Assembly (NCBI GenBank): GCA_031292035.1
Contig: JARLHX010000375.1
Span: 186,001 to 250,000 of the forward strand
DNA from: Negativicutes bacterium
GTDB lineage: Bacteria; Bacillota_C; Negativicutes; Sporomusales_B; JARLHX01
DNA length: 64,000 nucleotides
Reading direction: 5' to 3'
This document shows positions 1-8,388 of the stretch, one piece after another (the first letter of the stretch is position 1; every line of letters begins with the position of its first letter). Below the pieces are notes generated by a model that was given only the letters and a program-made list of their open reading frames with translations, did no database searches and was not told the DNA's origin. The position numbers were made by a program, and so were the translations under genes.

Positions 1-214
1 GATCATTGACAACGATGACCACCCGATCTTCAGGTGTGACCATCGTTTCGAGACTCGGAGAATTTATCGGATGATCCAAAGCCTCTTTCAGCAGAGTTGC
101 TTCGTCCCTTACCTCGCCCTTGGCGGCCATCGACACCACTTTTAGATTGGCCTGATCCAGAATATCTAGTGATTGGACACCCTCACCATAGGGAACAGAA
201 ATATGCTTTTCCAT
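1..214 (-). CDS. LarA-family (DUF2088) protein, N-terminal fragment
   Basis: The window edge truncates this gene; about 71 N-terminal residues are visible. They carry the pattern seen at the start of LarA-type proteins: an early VPYGEG, then ALDHPINSP and a TPEDRVVIVV strand. Known LarA proteins are nickel-pincer-nucleotide 2-hydroxyacid racemases/epimerases; homologues act on lactate, malate and other hydroxyacids. The start at 214 follows a strong GGAGGAGAGGG ribosome site. It is the last visible gene of the operon starting at 5723, 76 bases after the CitE-like lyase, so racemising or epimerising a hydroxycarboxylate is a fair guess. The catalytic histidines and lysine lie outside the window, so the family call is good and the function is inferred. 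Confidence 0.75.
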   Translation of the reverse strand, partial: MEKHISVPYGEGVQSLDILDQANLKVVSMAAKGEVRDEATLLKEALDHPINSPSLETMVTPEDRVVIVVND

Positions 215-289
215 CCTTCACCCTCTCCTCCCATTCCAGACGAATTATAGCTATACTTTTTTCGGACTTATCGCATGAAATCCCTTTGC

Positions 290-1066
290 CTATAAACCAA
301 GAAGGGCGGAGATACTTTTCATTTTGGCGGCGTCTTCATTGTAGATTTTTCCGTAATACTGCTGTTTGAGTTCATACCAGTGGAGCTCGAATTTCAGCGC
401 CAACGGAATGCCTTCCGCCATCCCCGCCTCTGCTTTTGCATAGTCGGCAAATACCACTTTCCGTGTTTCGAAGCCGCCGATCAGGCCTTTGAGCTGCTGA
501 TAAAACGGGATGGATTTAACAGTTGTGCCGCCGCCAACGATGCAATGCAGCGACCGCTCCTTGGCCTTGGCGAACACTGCCTTGGCAATATCCAGTATTT
601 CCGGAGCGTTGACCCCGCTTGCCTTCACAGCGCTGCACAAGTCGGTACGCCCCAGCACAATGCCTGCCAGGCGCTGAATATTGTCGGCAGCCAATATCTC
701 ATCGATTTTTTGGTATCCGTCGGCGGTTTCGATATTGATTAGCAGTTTCATATCTTCCAGTTCGGCGGCGTCATACTCGCTTTCCACCATATCCAAATAT
801 TTTTCTAAAGCGAACCGCGACTCGATCATCGGTGCCATAATACCACTTACACCATACATTTTGGATAGTCTGAGATCACTCAGCGCCTCACAGCCGCCCA
901 GTTTAACGGTCAGACCCACCCCGGCGCTCATGACAATTTCTTTGGTTCTGAGGATCTCGGCCGGGCGAATCCCTTCAGCCTCCAGATTGATTTTGACAGC
1001 AGTCACACCATGGCTTTGCCGCAGCTCTTTCAGTATATCTACCATCTTTTTCTCGATACTGTTCAT
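290..1066 (-). CDS. HpcH/HpaI aldolase / citrate-lyase beta-like protein
   Basis: A 258-residue single-domain TIM-barrel lyase of the HpcH/HpaI-CitE superfamily. Seen are a strand with the acidic metal-ligand position (INIETADGYQKI) and the GRTDL loop (GIVLGRTDLCSAV), both typical of CitE-like lyases that cleave 3-hydroxy-acids or their thioesters. It is shorter than true CitE (about 290-300 residues) and is not next to citD/citF, so it is not the citrate lyase beta subunit. The ATG follows GGGAGGTAA. It sits 34 bases after the aconitase-family gene and before the LarA-family gene, suggesting it performs the carbon-carbon cleavage step of that operon. Substrate unknown. Confidence 0.75.
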   Translation of the reverse strand: MNSIEKKMVDILKELRQSHGVTAVKINLEAEGIRPAEILRTKEIVMSAGVGLTVKLGGCEALSDLRLSKMYGVSGIMAPMIESRFALEKYLDMVESEYDAAELEDMKLLINIETADGYQKIDEILAADNIQRLAGIVLGRTDLCSAVKASGVNAPEILDIAKAVFAKAKERSLHCIVGGGTTVKSIPFYQQLKGLIGGFETRKVVFADYAKAEAGMAEGIPLALKFELHWYELKQQYYGKIYNEDAAKMKSISALLGL

Positions 1067-1100
1067 TGCCGGTTACCTCCCGCTCTTCTCGCAGCACTCA

Positions 1101-3032
1101 CTACGCTTGGCGATTTTTATTTTTCACTTCGTTCAAACGGCCGCCGGCTTTGATTGAGTCCAGATCAGCCTGGCATAGAGGTGAAGTGACGACAATTTCT
1201 TTATTATTCGTGGTGTTGCGAAGAATGTACTGCTTGCCCTCACGAAGCACCGCCGTGTCGATTTCCAGCCGGTCTTTCTGGCCAATGGCCTCATAGTCTT
1301 CACTATTGACCAACACCAGCGGCAGCAGACCCCAATTTACCAGGTTGGCCAGATGCAGCCTGGCAAAGTTTTTGGCGATCACCGCCTTGACCCCGAGATA
1401 GCGCGGCACCATAGCCGCCTGCTCGCGGCTGGAGCCCTGACCGTAGTTGGAACCGCCGACGATAAACCCGCCCCCGGCCTGCTGGGCGCGAACGGCGAAA
1501 CTGTCGTCCACCACTTTAAAGGCATGTTTGGACAGCTCGGGAATGTTGGACCGGACCGGCAGATAGAGGGCTCCCGCCGGACAGATATGGTCGGTGGTAA
1601 TATCGTCGCCCACTTTGAGCAGCACTTCGCCGCTGGTTACATCCGGCAGTGCCGCCATTTCCGGAATAGGCCGGAGATTGGGGCCGCGGCGGATGGCGAT
1701 TTTTTCAGGTTCAGACGACGGCGGCTGAAACATGTCGCGGTCGTCGGTAAACACTTCCGGCAGGTCATAGACAAAAGGCGGCAGATTCAAGTCGCGGGGA
1801 TCGGTGATCACTCCGGTGAGGGCCGACGCGGCCGCCGTCTCGGGCGCCACCAGATAAACCTTGTCTGAGGCGGTTCCGCTGCGGCCTGTGAAATTGCGCG
1901 GTGTCGTCCGCAGGGAAACTCCGTTTGTCTGGGGAGCAAATCCCGAGCCGTTGCAGCCACCGCAAATGGGTTCGAAGATCCGGACGCCAGACGCCAGAAT
2001 CTTATCATGGGCGCCGCGGGCGATGCTCTCGCGGATGACGGTGCGGGTAGCAGGATAGAGAGCGGTGTCGACATCGCGGTGGATGGGCTTGCCGCCCAGA
2101 ACGTGGGCGACAGACAGGACGTCATTCAGCGAGGTGTTGGTGCAACTGCCGATCATGACCTGATCGACCTTGATTCCGGCCGCCTGGCGCACCGGCACCA
2201 CCTTGTCCGGCTGATGAGGCAGCGCAATCAGTGGCTCAAGCTGCGACAGATCGATTTCGATGACTTCGTCGTACACGGCGTCCTTGTCGGCCTCGATCGC
2301 CACCCACTGCTCTTCCCGGTGGTAGGCTTTCATCCATCTCCTGGTATGGTCGTCACTGGGGAATATTGAGGTCGTCGCACCGGTTTCTTGTCCCATGTTG
2401 GTGATAGTCGACCGTTCGGCGACATTCAGCGTTGCTACGCCAGGTCCGCTATATTCAAAAATCTTGCCAACCCCGCCCTTGACCGAGACGCGGCGCAGCA
2501 ATTCCAGGATGATGTTTTTCGCCGATACAAAGGGCTGCAGTTTACCGGTAAGATATACGTTTACAATCTTTGGCATGGTGATATACAGCGGCTCGCCGGC
2601 CATAGTCATGGCCCCGTCAAAGCCGCCCACCCCAACTGAGAGCATACCGATGCCGCCAGCAGCGACAGTATGGGAGTCGGCACCGATCAGAGTCTTGCCC
2701 GGCACCCCCCAATGCTCCAGATGCAGTTGATGGCAGATGCCGCTTCCTGGCCGGGAGGTAATGACACCTAATTTAGCGGTGATATCCTGCAGATACCGGT
2801 GGTCATCCGAATTTTTATAGTCAGCCTGGATCATGTTGTGATCAATATAGTGCACCGCCAGTCCGACTTTTACCTTTTCCAATCCCATGGCTTCCAACGC
2901 CAGATAGGACATGACACCGTTGACGTCATGCGATAGAGTTTGGTCGGCGCGAATCCCAATCCGCTGTCCTGTTTTTATTTCTCCTTCTACTAACGATGCT
3001 GCGATTAATTTTTCAGTAAGTGTTTTTGCCAT
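1101..3032 (-). CDS. Aconitase-family hydro-lyase (single chain)
   Basis: A 643-residue monomeric aconitase of the bacterial type with a fused swivel domain, a Fe-S hydro-lyase that normally interconverts citrate and isocitrate. The three cluster cysteines are present: one in GSCTNTS and two in ICGGCNGSG. The swivel domain has YGQGSSREQAA and the ITTDHICPAG segment. Several positions differ from what I know of the family: the usual CGPCIGMG reads CGGCNGSG, GSSREHAA reads GSSREQAA, and DHIMPAG reads DHICPAG. The ATG follows AGGAGGAATAG. It lies between the MFS carrier and the CitE-like lyase. It may be the housekeeping aconitase or a hydratase for a related tricarboxylate; context and altered motifs favour a specialised role, unproven. 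Confidence 0.85.
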   Translation of the reverse strand: MAKTLTEKLIAASLVEGEIKTGQRIGIRADQTLSHDVNGVMSYLALEAMGLEKVKVGLAVHYIDHNMIQADYKNSDDHRYLQDITAKLGVITSRPGSGICHQLHLEHWGVPGKTLIGADSHTVAAGGIGMLSVGVGGFDGAMTMAGEPLYITMPKIVNVYLTGKLQPFVSAKNIILELLRRVSVKGGVGKIFEYSGPGVATLNVAERSTITNMGQETGATTSIFPSDDHTRRWMKAYHREEQWVAIEADKDAVYDEVIEIDLSQLEPLIALPHQPDKVVPVRQAAGIKVDQVMIGSCTNTSLNDVLSVAHVLGGKPIHRDVDTALYPATRTVIRESIARGAHDKILASGVRIFEPICGGCNGSGFAPQTNGVSLRTTPRNFTGRSGTASDKVYLVAPETAAASALTGVITDPRDLNLPPFVYDLPEVFTDDRDMFQPPSSEPEKIAIRRGPNLRPIPEMAALPDVTSGEVLLKVGDDITTDHICPAGALYLPVRSNIPELSKHAFKVVDDSFAVRAQQAGGGFIVGGSNYGQGSSREQAAMVPRYLGVKAVIAKNFARLHLANLVNWGLLPLVLVNSEDYEAIGQKDRLEIDTAVLREGKQYILRNTTNNKEIVVTSPLCQADLDSIKAGGRLNEVKNKNRQA

Positions 3033-3093
3033 TTTTCTATTCCTCCTGTTTTGATTTTACACTTCTTATTCTGTCTGTTCACAATGATTCCGG

Positions 3094-4389
3094 TCAGGAC
3101 TTCCCAACCACCGATTTTTCCGGATTTAGTAAAAAGGCCCAGATAAATGCCCCAATGGTAAGCATCAGTGCCTGCAGATAAAAGGGAGCAATCCAGGAAC
3201 CGCCTTGCACCAGGAAACCAAAGGCAATCGGCGACACCACCCCGGCCAGATTCCCTGCCATGGTCATAACCCCGGAAACCGTCCCGGTGTACTGCCCGCC
3301 CACATCCATCGGTATCGCCCAAGCCACGGCGATGACACATTCTAGGAAAAACATCGAACCAGCCAGGCAATAAACCGCCATGTAGGGATCAGAGGTCACT
3401 GCGGCAGGTACCATGAAAATCGCCGAAAGCAGCATCGACGGCGCAGCGATAATCCGCCGAGCCAGCTTGAGCTTCTTGGTCTTTTTCAGCACAAGATCAG
3501 TCAACATTCCCCCGACGGTGTCGCCGATCATTCCGGCAAGCAAGGGCAGGCTGGCCAGAAAACCCATTGTCGCCAGGGAAAAGTGCCGGTATTCCACCAG
3601 ATAGGATGGCAGCCAGGTCATAAAGAAAAAGATGTTATAGTTCCAGCAAAAATAGCTGGCACAGATATACCACATGTTGGGGGTAGAAAATATGGTTTTC
3701 CAGGGCACCGCCGGACGGTCGGTCACAGAATGGGCCTGCAGACGGCCTCCCTGTTCGGCCGCTTCCCGGATATAGGCAAGCTCGGCCTCATTGACTCCTG
3801 CGTGATCTTCCGGCCGGTTGCGATAGACAAAATAAAAGCATATCGCCCAAAGAACGCCCGCCCCGCCGAAAACATAGAAAACCGCCCGCCAGCCCCACAG
3901 CGCCATAATACTGACGGCAATCGGGGGTACAACAGCAGCGCCGAAACGGCTGAAACTGTGAGTGATCCCCTGGATAAAGCCCCGTTCCGATTTTGGATAC
4001 CAAAACTGCATCGCTCTGGTGGCGGTGGGAAAAGCGCCAGCCTCGCCCAATCCGAAGAAAAACCGGATGACCAGAAAGGACAGGTAGCTAAAAGCCTGCG
4101 CCGTAGCGATGGTCATCAGCGACCAGTAAACTACAATGGTGGTCAACACTTTACGTGGTCCAAAACGGTCGCCCATCCAGCCGCCGGGAATCTGGCCCAG
4201 GGCAAAGGCGAGGGAAAATGCACCGAAGATAAATCCCATCGTTATTTTATCAAAGTTAAATTCCTTGCTAACCGCCGGAGCTACAACCGATATATTCACC
4301 CGATCCATGAAGGTGATCAGGTACATGAAACAAAGCAACAGCAATATCCACCAGCGGATAATGCTCTTTTTCGCCTGCGAATTTTGCAA
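3094..4389 (-). CDS. MFS transporter, anion:cation symporter (ACS) family
   Basis: A 12-helix major facilitator carrier of about 431 residues. The first helix holds the MDRVNIS motif common in ACS-family organic-anion carriers, followed by the loop GGWMGDRFGPRKV matching the MFS signature between helices 2 and 3, and FGLGEAGAFPTATR in helix 4. ACS members import sugar acids and carboxylates such as glucarate, hexuronate and tartrate with protons. An in-frame ATG at 4404 overlaps the ribosome site; GGAGG is 8 bases before a TTG at 4389, so I take TTG as start. It lies in an operon between the exported lactonase and the aconitase-family enzyme, so it probably imports their carboxylate substrate. 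Confidence 0.85.
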   Translation of the reverse strand: MQNSQAKKSIIRWWILLLLCFMYLITFMDRVNISVVAPAVSKEFNFDKITMGFIFGAFSLAFALGQIPGGWMGDRFGPRKVLTTIVVYWSLMTIATAQAFSYLSFLVIRFFFGLGEAGAFPTATRAMQFWYPKSERGFIQGITHSFSRFGAAVVPPIAVSIMALWGWRAVFYVFGGAGVLWAICFYFVYRNRPEDHAGVNEAELAYIREAAEQGGRLQAHSVTDRPAVPWKTIFSTPNMWYICASYFCWNYNIFFFMTWLPSYLVEYRHFSLATMGFLASLPLLAGMIGDTVGGMLTDLVLKKTKKLKLARRIIAAPSMLLSAIFMVPAAVTSDPYMAVYCLAGSMFFLECVIAVAWAIPMDVGGQYTGTVSGVMTMAGNLAGVVSPIAFGFLVQGGSWIAPFYLQALMLTIGAFIWAFLLNPEKSVVGKS

Positions 4390-4463
4390 CAGCCTTACCT
4401 CCATGCTCCAGCCGGGTAGGCTTTTCTGGCCTGTCCTGGCCCTATTTCCCAGTGTTGCACAGG

Positions 4464-5723
4464 CTAAGCCTGTTTAAAGACGATACACGTCGGGCTGCCG
4501 GATTTCACAATCTGGCCGGTGGCAGTCAGTTTGCCTGTTGCCTGATTGACCCGGAAGGTAACGATGGTGTCGCTGTCCTCGTTCGCGGCATACAGGAAAT
4601 TTTCCGACGGATCAAGCGTAAAGAACCGAGGCGTTTTCCCTTGGGACGACTCCCAACCCACAGGAGACAGCAGGCCGTTGGTCTGATCTACGGCAAAAAT
4701 CGCGATACTGTCATGGCCGCGGTTGGAACCATAGACGAATCGTCCCGACGCCGCTATGGCGATCTCGGAAGCCGTACTGTTGCCGGTAAAGCTGGTAGGC
4801 AGCATCGGCATGATCTGTAGAGGTTTCAGGATGCCGCTGACACTGCAATAGCTGTAGGTGGTAATGCTCGAATCGAGCTCGTTGAGAACATATGCATAAG
4901 ACTTTTGGGGGTGAAAGACAACATGGCGTGGCCCCGCCCCTGCACGAACCTGGACAAAAGGCGGATGATTAGCCACCAGCTTGCCGCTTACGGCGTCGAA
5001 GCCAAAGGTATAGACCCTGTCGCCGCCCTTGTCCGGTACCACGACGAAACTCCCGGCACGATCAAAAGGAATATGGTGCGGCCTCAAATAATTCTGTTCG
5101 GTTTTATGGGGTCCAAGTTCACCGGTCAACTGCACCAAATCACACAGTGGTTCCAGAGACCCATCCTGGTTGATAGGCAAAACGGCCAGCGTCGCCGTCC
5201 GGTAGTTGGGTACCAAGAGAAATTGGTTACTCGGATCAGGCATCAGGTGCACCGGGTTTTTGCCGCCGGAGTTCTGTGTATTTAGAAATTCAAGTTCACC
5301 GGTCTGTTGGTCAATCGCAAAAGCGCTGACTTCGCTGGAGTCGCCGTGCACGGTATAGAGATACCGCTGTTGCCGGTCGAAACCAAGAAAAGAAGGGTTG
5401 AGCAGATCTTTGACCAGTTGTACCGGCGTCCAGTCCCCAGTTTTCCCATCCATCCGGTACACGCCGATCCCTTCGCCACGGGCATTTCGTTCCTTGGTGG
5501 TACGACATCCGACATAGGCAAACATCGGGGTATTTTTCATGGCCGGCCCGGTACCGGTGTTCGCTACCGCGGCTGCTGCCTGGGCGGGAATCCAGCCGCC
5601 AACAGCTACTGCGGCTGCAATCCCAATCGCGCCGCCCAAAAAATCACGACGGGGAATTTTCTTTTCCTGAAGGGAGATATCCTCATTTCCAGCGCCTGCT
5701 CTGCTGAACTTTTCCCATTCCAT
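4464..5723 (-). CDS. Tat-exported lactonase-family beta-propeller protein
   Basis: A 419-residue protein of the 6-phosphogluconolactonase (YbhE-like)/carboxymuconate-cyclase seven-bladed propeller family. Residues 24-31 read PRRDFLGG, a twin-arginine motif followed by a hydrophobic Ala/Gly-rich stretch and a likely cleavage after AQA, so it should be exported folded by the Tat pathway. The mature part has repeated blades such as SFLGFDRQQRYLYTVHGDS and PRHVVFHPQKSYAYVLNE. Export rules out a cytoplasmic pentose-phosphate role and fits opening of a lactone outside the membrane before uptake by the neighbouring MFS carrier. It is first in the operon, divergent from the LysR gene at 5942. Lactonase activity is inferred; some family members have no known reaction. 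Confidence 0.8.
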   Translation of the reverse strand: MEWEKFSRAGAGNEDISLQEKKIPRRDFLGGAIGIAAAVAVGGWIPAQAAAAVANTGTGPAMKNTPMFAYVGCRTTKERNARGEGIGVYRMDGKTGDWTPVQLVKDLLNPSFLGFDRQQRYLYTVHGDSSEVSAFAIDQQTGELEFLNTQNSGGKNPVHLMPDPSNQFLLVPNYRTATLAVLPINQDGSLEPLCDLVQLTGELGPHKTEQNYLRPHHIPFDRAGSFVVVPDKGGDRVYTFGFDAVSGKLVANHPPFVQVRAGAGPRHVVFHPQKSYAYVLNELDSSITTYSYCSVSGILKPLQIMPMLPTSFTGNSTASEIAIAASGRFVYGSNRGHDSIAIFAVDQTNGLLSPVGWESSQGKTPRFFTLDPSENFLYAANEDSDTIVTFRVNQATGKLTATGQIVKSGSPTCIVFKQA

Positions 5724-5941
5724 TCATGCCGCCTCCTCCGATTTTTCTGTCTCTTCAGAAAATTACAGTTTTCCCTGTTGCTTTCCTGCCCCAGGGCGAT
5801 AGGGCTTTCGTATGGACAATGATCGGAAATACTAATATATCGGCAAATGGTTGCTTTGCGTGGACCGCGACGCCCCGAACAAGGAAATTTAAATATAAAT
5901 GTCGAATATTTTCAGAATAATTTCAGCAGGGGGGTGATGCG

Positions 5942-6811
5942 GTGAATGACAGAGACTGGCTTATTTTGCAATCCCTCTATCATCATAAAAATATTACCAG
6001 GACCGCCCAGGCCTTGTTCTTGTCCCAACCGTCCCTGACTGCCCACCTTCGGCAAATCGAGGACGAATTTGGCGTTACTATTGTGGAGCGGACGAAGAAA
6101 GGTGTCCAGTTCACTCCCCAAGGCGAATATTTAGTCAAGTGTGCCGACGAAATGCTGCGCAAAGTTCGCAGCATCAAAGAGGATGTCGCGAATATGAGTA
6201 ACGATGTTATCGGTACCCTCCGCCTGGGGGCCTCGAATTATTTCACCAAATATACCCTACCCGGCCTGCTCCAGCTTTTCAAGGCCCAATACCCCAAAGT
6301 CGACTTCAAGGCAATCGCCGGGGCGAGCAAGGATATCGTGACCATGATTTATAATAAGGACATTCATATCGGATTCGTCCGCGGTGACTATGCCTGGGGG
6401 GACCGCAAATGTCTCCTCTATGAAGAGCCTGTTTGCATCGTTTCCAGAGAGGAGATCGATCTGAAGGAACTCCCCCGGTGTCCCCGCATTGAATATCGCA
6501 ATGAGATGCTGGCCAGAATCATGCTCGACAATTGGTGGCGGGAACATTATTCTGATCCGCCTACAGTGGTGATGGAAGTCGATAATGTCGACACCTGCCG
6601 CGAGATGGTGCGGAATGGACTTGGTTATGCCCTTATGACCCGGATGATCGTAAATGAGGATGACTTATTCAAAATAAATATCGTCAGCAAGAGCGGCAAG
6701 CCGGTCACGCGGAAAACCTGGATGTTCTACCACGAAGACTCTCTGAAAATGCCTCTGGTGAAAGCCTTCATCGATTTGGTGGAAGGCCAGGATTTGCAGC
6801 ACACGCTCTGA
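5942..6811 (+). CDS. LysR-family transcriptional regulator
   Basis: A 289-residue LysR regulator. Residues 1-60 form the winged helix-turn-helix (NITRTAQALFLSQPSLTAHLRQIEDEFG), followed by a linker helix and a type-2 periplasmic-binding-like effector domain (TLRLGASNYFTKYTLPGLL). The GTG start at 5942 follows a CAGGGGGGTG ribosome site. It is divergent from the lactonase-MFS-aconitase-lyase-LarA operon, the classic LysR arrangement, and probably activates it in response to the carboxylate substrate. It is clearly paralogous to the LysR gene at 12453: both share FTPQGEYLV, GTLRLGASN and a WWR motif. A terminator follows the gene. Confidence 0.9.
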   Translation: MNDRDWLILQSLYHHKNITRTAQALFLSQPSLTAHLRQIEDEFGVTIVERTKKGVQFTPQGEYLVKCADEMLRKVRSIKEDVANMSNDVIGTLRLGASNYFTKYTLPGLLQLFKAQYPKVDFKAIAGASKDIVTMIYNKDIHIGFVRGDYAWGDRKCLLYEEPVCIVSREEIDLKELPRCPRIEYRNEMLARIMLDNWWREHYSDPPTVVMEVDNVDTCREMVRNGLGYALMTRMIVNEDDLFKINIVSKSGKPVTRKTWMFYHEDSLKMPLVKAFIDLVEGQDLQHTL

Positions 6812-6837
6812 CCGAAATCCGCGAAAAGGCAGAACGA

Positions 6838-6877
6838 AACCCAGCGACGGAGAAAGTCTCCGTACTGGGTTTTTTTG
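6838..6877 (+). terminator. Intrinsic terminator after the LysR gene
   Basis: A perfect two-part stem, ACCCAG and CGGAGA pairing with TCTCCG and CTGGGT around a short loop, followed by a run of seven T. It lies between two convergent genes (LysR plus, DASS carrier minus) and may act in both directions, although the T-run favours the plus strand. Confidence 0.85.
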
Positions 6878-6935
6878 CTGTAACTACTGCTCAACCATAA
6901 GCATCTGCAAGCTGGATTCACTTTTTGCCGGTTAC

Positions 6936-8336
6936 TCACGGCGAAAGTCCGATCAGTTTCCAGTACGGAATACCGATCCCCAGCGTGACCAATGCACTGA
7001 CCAGAACGATCACATGCCCTATCTTCCACCAGGTGGTCTGATCGACATAGCCGGCGCTGAAGATGATCGGCCCTGCCGCACTGCCGTAATGGGTGAGCAG
7101 GCTGCCGTACACCGCCGAAAATCCGATACCAAAGGCCAGTGGTATCACCGGCACATGGGAAACATAGCCAATGGTATAAAAGAGCGGGACCATTGTCGCG
7201 ATATAGGCGCCGCCGGAAGCAAAGAAATAACGAATGGCAAGACTGATCACCACCAGCGCCGTCAGTATCAGCATCGGGTCTTGGCCGCTAAAATTCAAGT
7301 TGGCGCCAAGCACCTTGGCCATCCAGTCAAAAAACTTGGCTTTTTGCAGCCCTGACGCCAGGCCCATGATTCCGCCGTACCAGATGAGGGTGTTCCAGCC
7401 GCCGTGGGCACTCAGCACATCCTCCCAGGCGAGGACGCCGGCCATGACACAGACAGCCAGAGCGGCTATTGCCACAATCGGCGCATCGATTTTGGTCATG
7501 CTGCCTGTCATCCAGCCGATGATGGCGAACACGAAGATCGTCATCAATATCTTTTCCTTGCCGCTCATGGGGCCCAGCTTTGCCAGCCCCTCGGCGGCCA
7601 GCCTTTTATTGTCGATGACCTTCAATTCCGGCGGATATAGCTTGTAAACGATGTATGGTTCCAAAAGCAACATCAATCCAGCTGGGACAATGGCGGCATA
7701 AAACCACATCATCCAGTCGATGTTCACATGCAGAATGGTGGCGGCAAATTTGACAGTCAGTAGATTGGGGGCCACCCCGGTGATCACGAAGTAGCCTGTC
7801 GTCAGACTGACCTGGTAAGCCAGCACCATCAGGTAGGACCCGATTCGGCGCGCCGATGGCCCTGGCTCGGAGTCGAGGGCCAAGGCGATACTGCGGATAA
7901 TCGGAAAAACCACGCCTCCGGTCCGGGCCGCATTGGAGGGAATGGCCGGACTGAGCAGGGTGTCGGTCAAGGTAGCCACATAGCCCAGTCCCAAAGGAGT
8001 CCGGCCAATGACGCGAATCAGGTAATAGGCGATACGCAGCCCCAGGCCGGTTTTGATAAAAGCCGTCCCGATCATAAAGGCGCAAAAAATGAGCCAGGGC
8101 ACGCCTTCGGCATAGCCCTCGAGGACCTGTGTATTTTTCATCAGAATCGATACCGCAGCCACTGCCGCCAAAAAAATGACCGGTTCGGGGAAGGGGCGTA
8201 GGACCAGTCCGACTACTGCGCCCAAATATACCGAAAGGAGTTGCCAGGCTGGCAGCGACAGACCTGTCGGCGGCGGAAACAAGAGCATAATCACCGGAAC
8301 AGCAACCACGACAGCCAGTTTCACCCATTTGGACAT
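6936..8336 (-). CDS. DASS-family (CitT-like) anion transporter
   Basis: A 466-residue polytopic membrane protein of the divalent anion:sodium symporter family (SLC13/CitT type). Features seen include the DTLLSPAIPSNAARTGG segment (substrate/sodium-binding SNT-like hairpin, here SNA), FMIGTAFIKTGLG and the C-terminal HYGSAAGPIIFSAGYV with a closing WWK segment. CitT-like members exchange citrate, tartrate or other dicarboxylates. The ATG follows AAGGGGATGAG. It is downstream of citC on the same strand and ends the citDEFC operon, so citrate uptake, possibly citrate:succinate or citrate:acetate exchange, is the natural role. It is related to, but less similar than, the two DASS carriers at 14.4 and 16.6 kb. 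Confidence 0.88.
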   Translation of the reverse strand: MSKWVKLAVVVAVPVIMLLFPPPTGLSLPAWQLLSVYLGAVVGLVLRPFPEPVIFLAAVAAVSILMKNTQVLEGYAEGVPWLIFCAFMIGTAFIKTGLGLRIAYYLIRVIGRTPLGLGYVATLTDTLLSPAIPSNAARTGGVVFPIIRSIALALDSEPGPSARRIGSYLMVLAYQVSLTTGYFVITGVAPNLLTVKFAATILHVNIDWMMWFYAAIVPAGLMLLLEPYIVYKLYPPELKVIDNKRLAAEGLAKLGPMSGKEKILMTIFVFAIIGWMTGSMTKIDAPIVAIAALAVCVMAGVLAWEDVLSAHGGWNTLIWYGGIMGLASGLQKAKFFDWMAKVLGANLNFSGQDPMLILTALVVISLAIRYFFASGGAYIATMVPLFYTIGYVSHVPVIPLAFGIGFSAVYGSLLTHYGSAAGPIIFSAGYVDQTTWWKIGHVIVLVSALVTLGIGIPYWKLIGLSP

Positions 8337-8388
8337 TGTCTCATCCCCTTAAAACCGATTTTTAAAACCCGGTCTCAGGCAGCTCCCG

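Noticed and set aside
290..1066. This gene as a second citrate lyase beta subunit
   Set aside because: It is shorter than CitE, lacks the N-terminal FVPGNNP-type segment and is not beside a carrier protein gene; kept as a general HpcH/HpaI lyase.
3583..4419. Plus-strand open frame opposite the MFS carrier
   Set aside because: Shadow of the carrier gene; no ribosome site and low-complexity composition.
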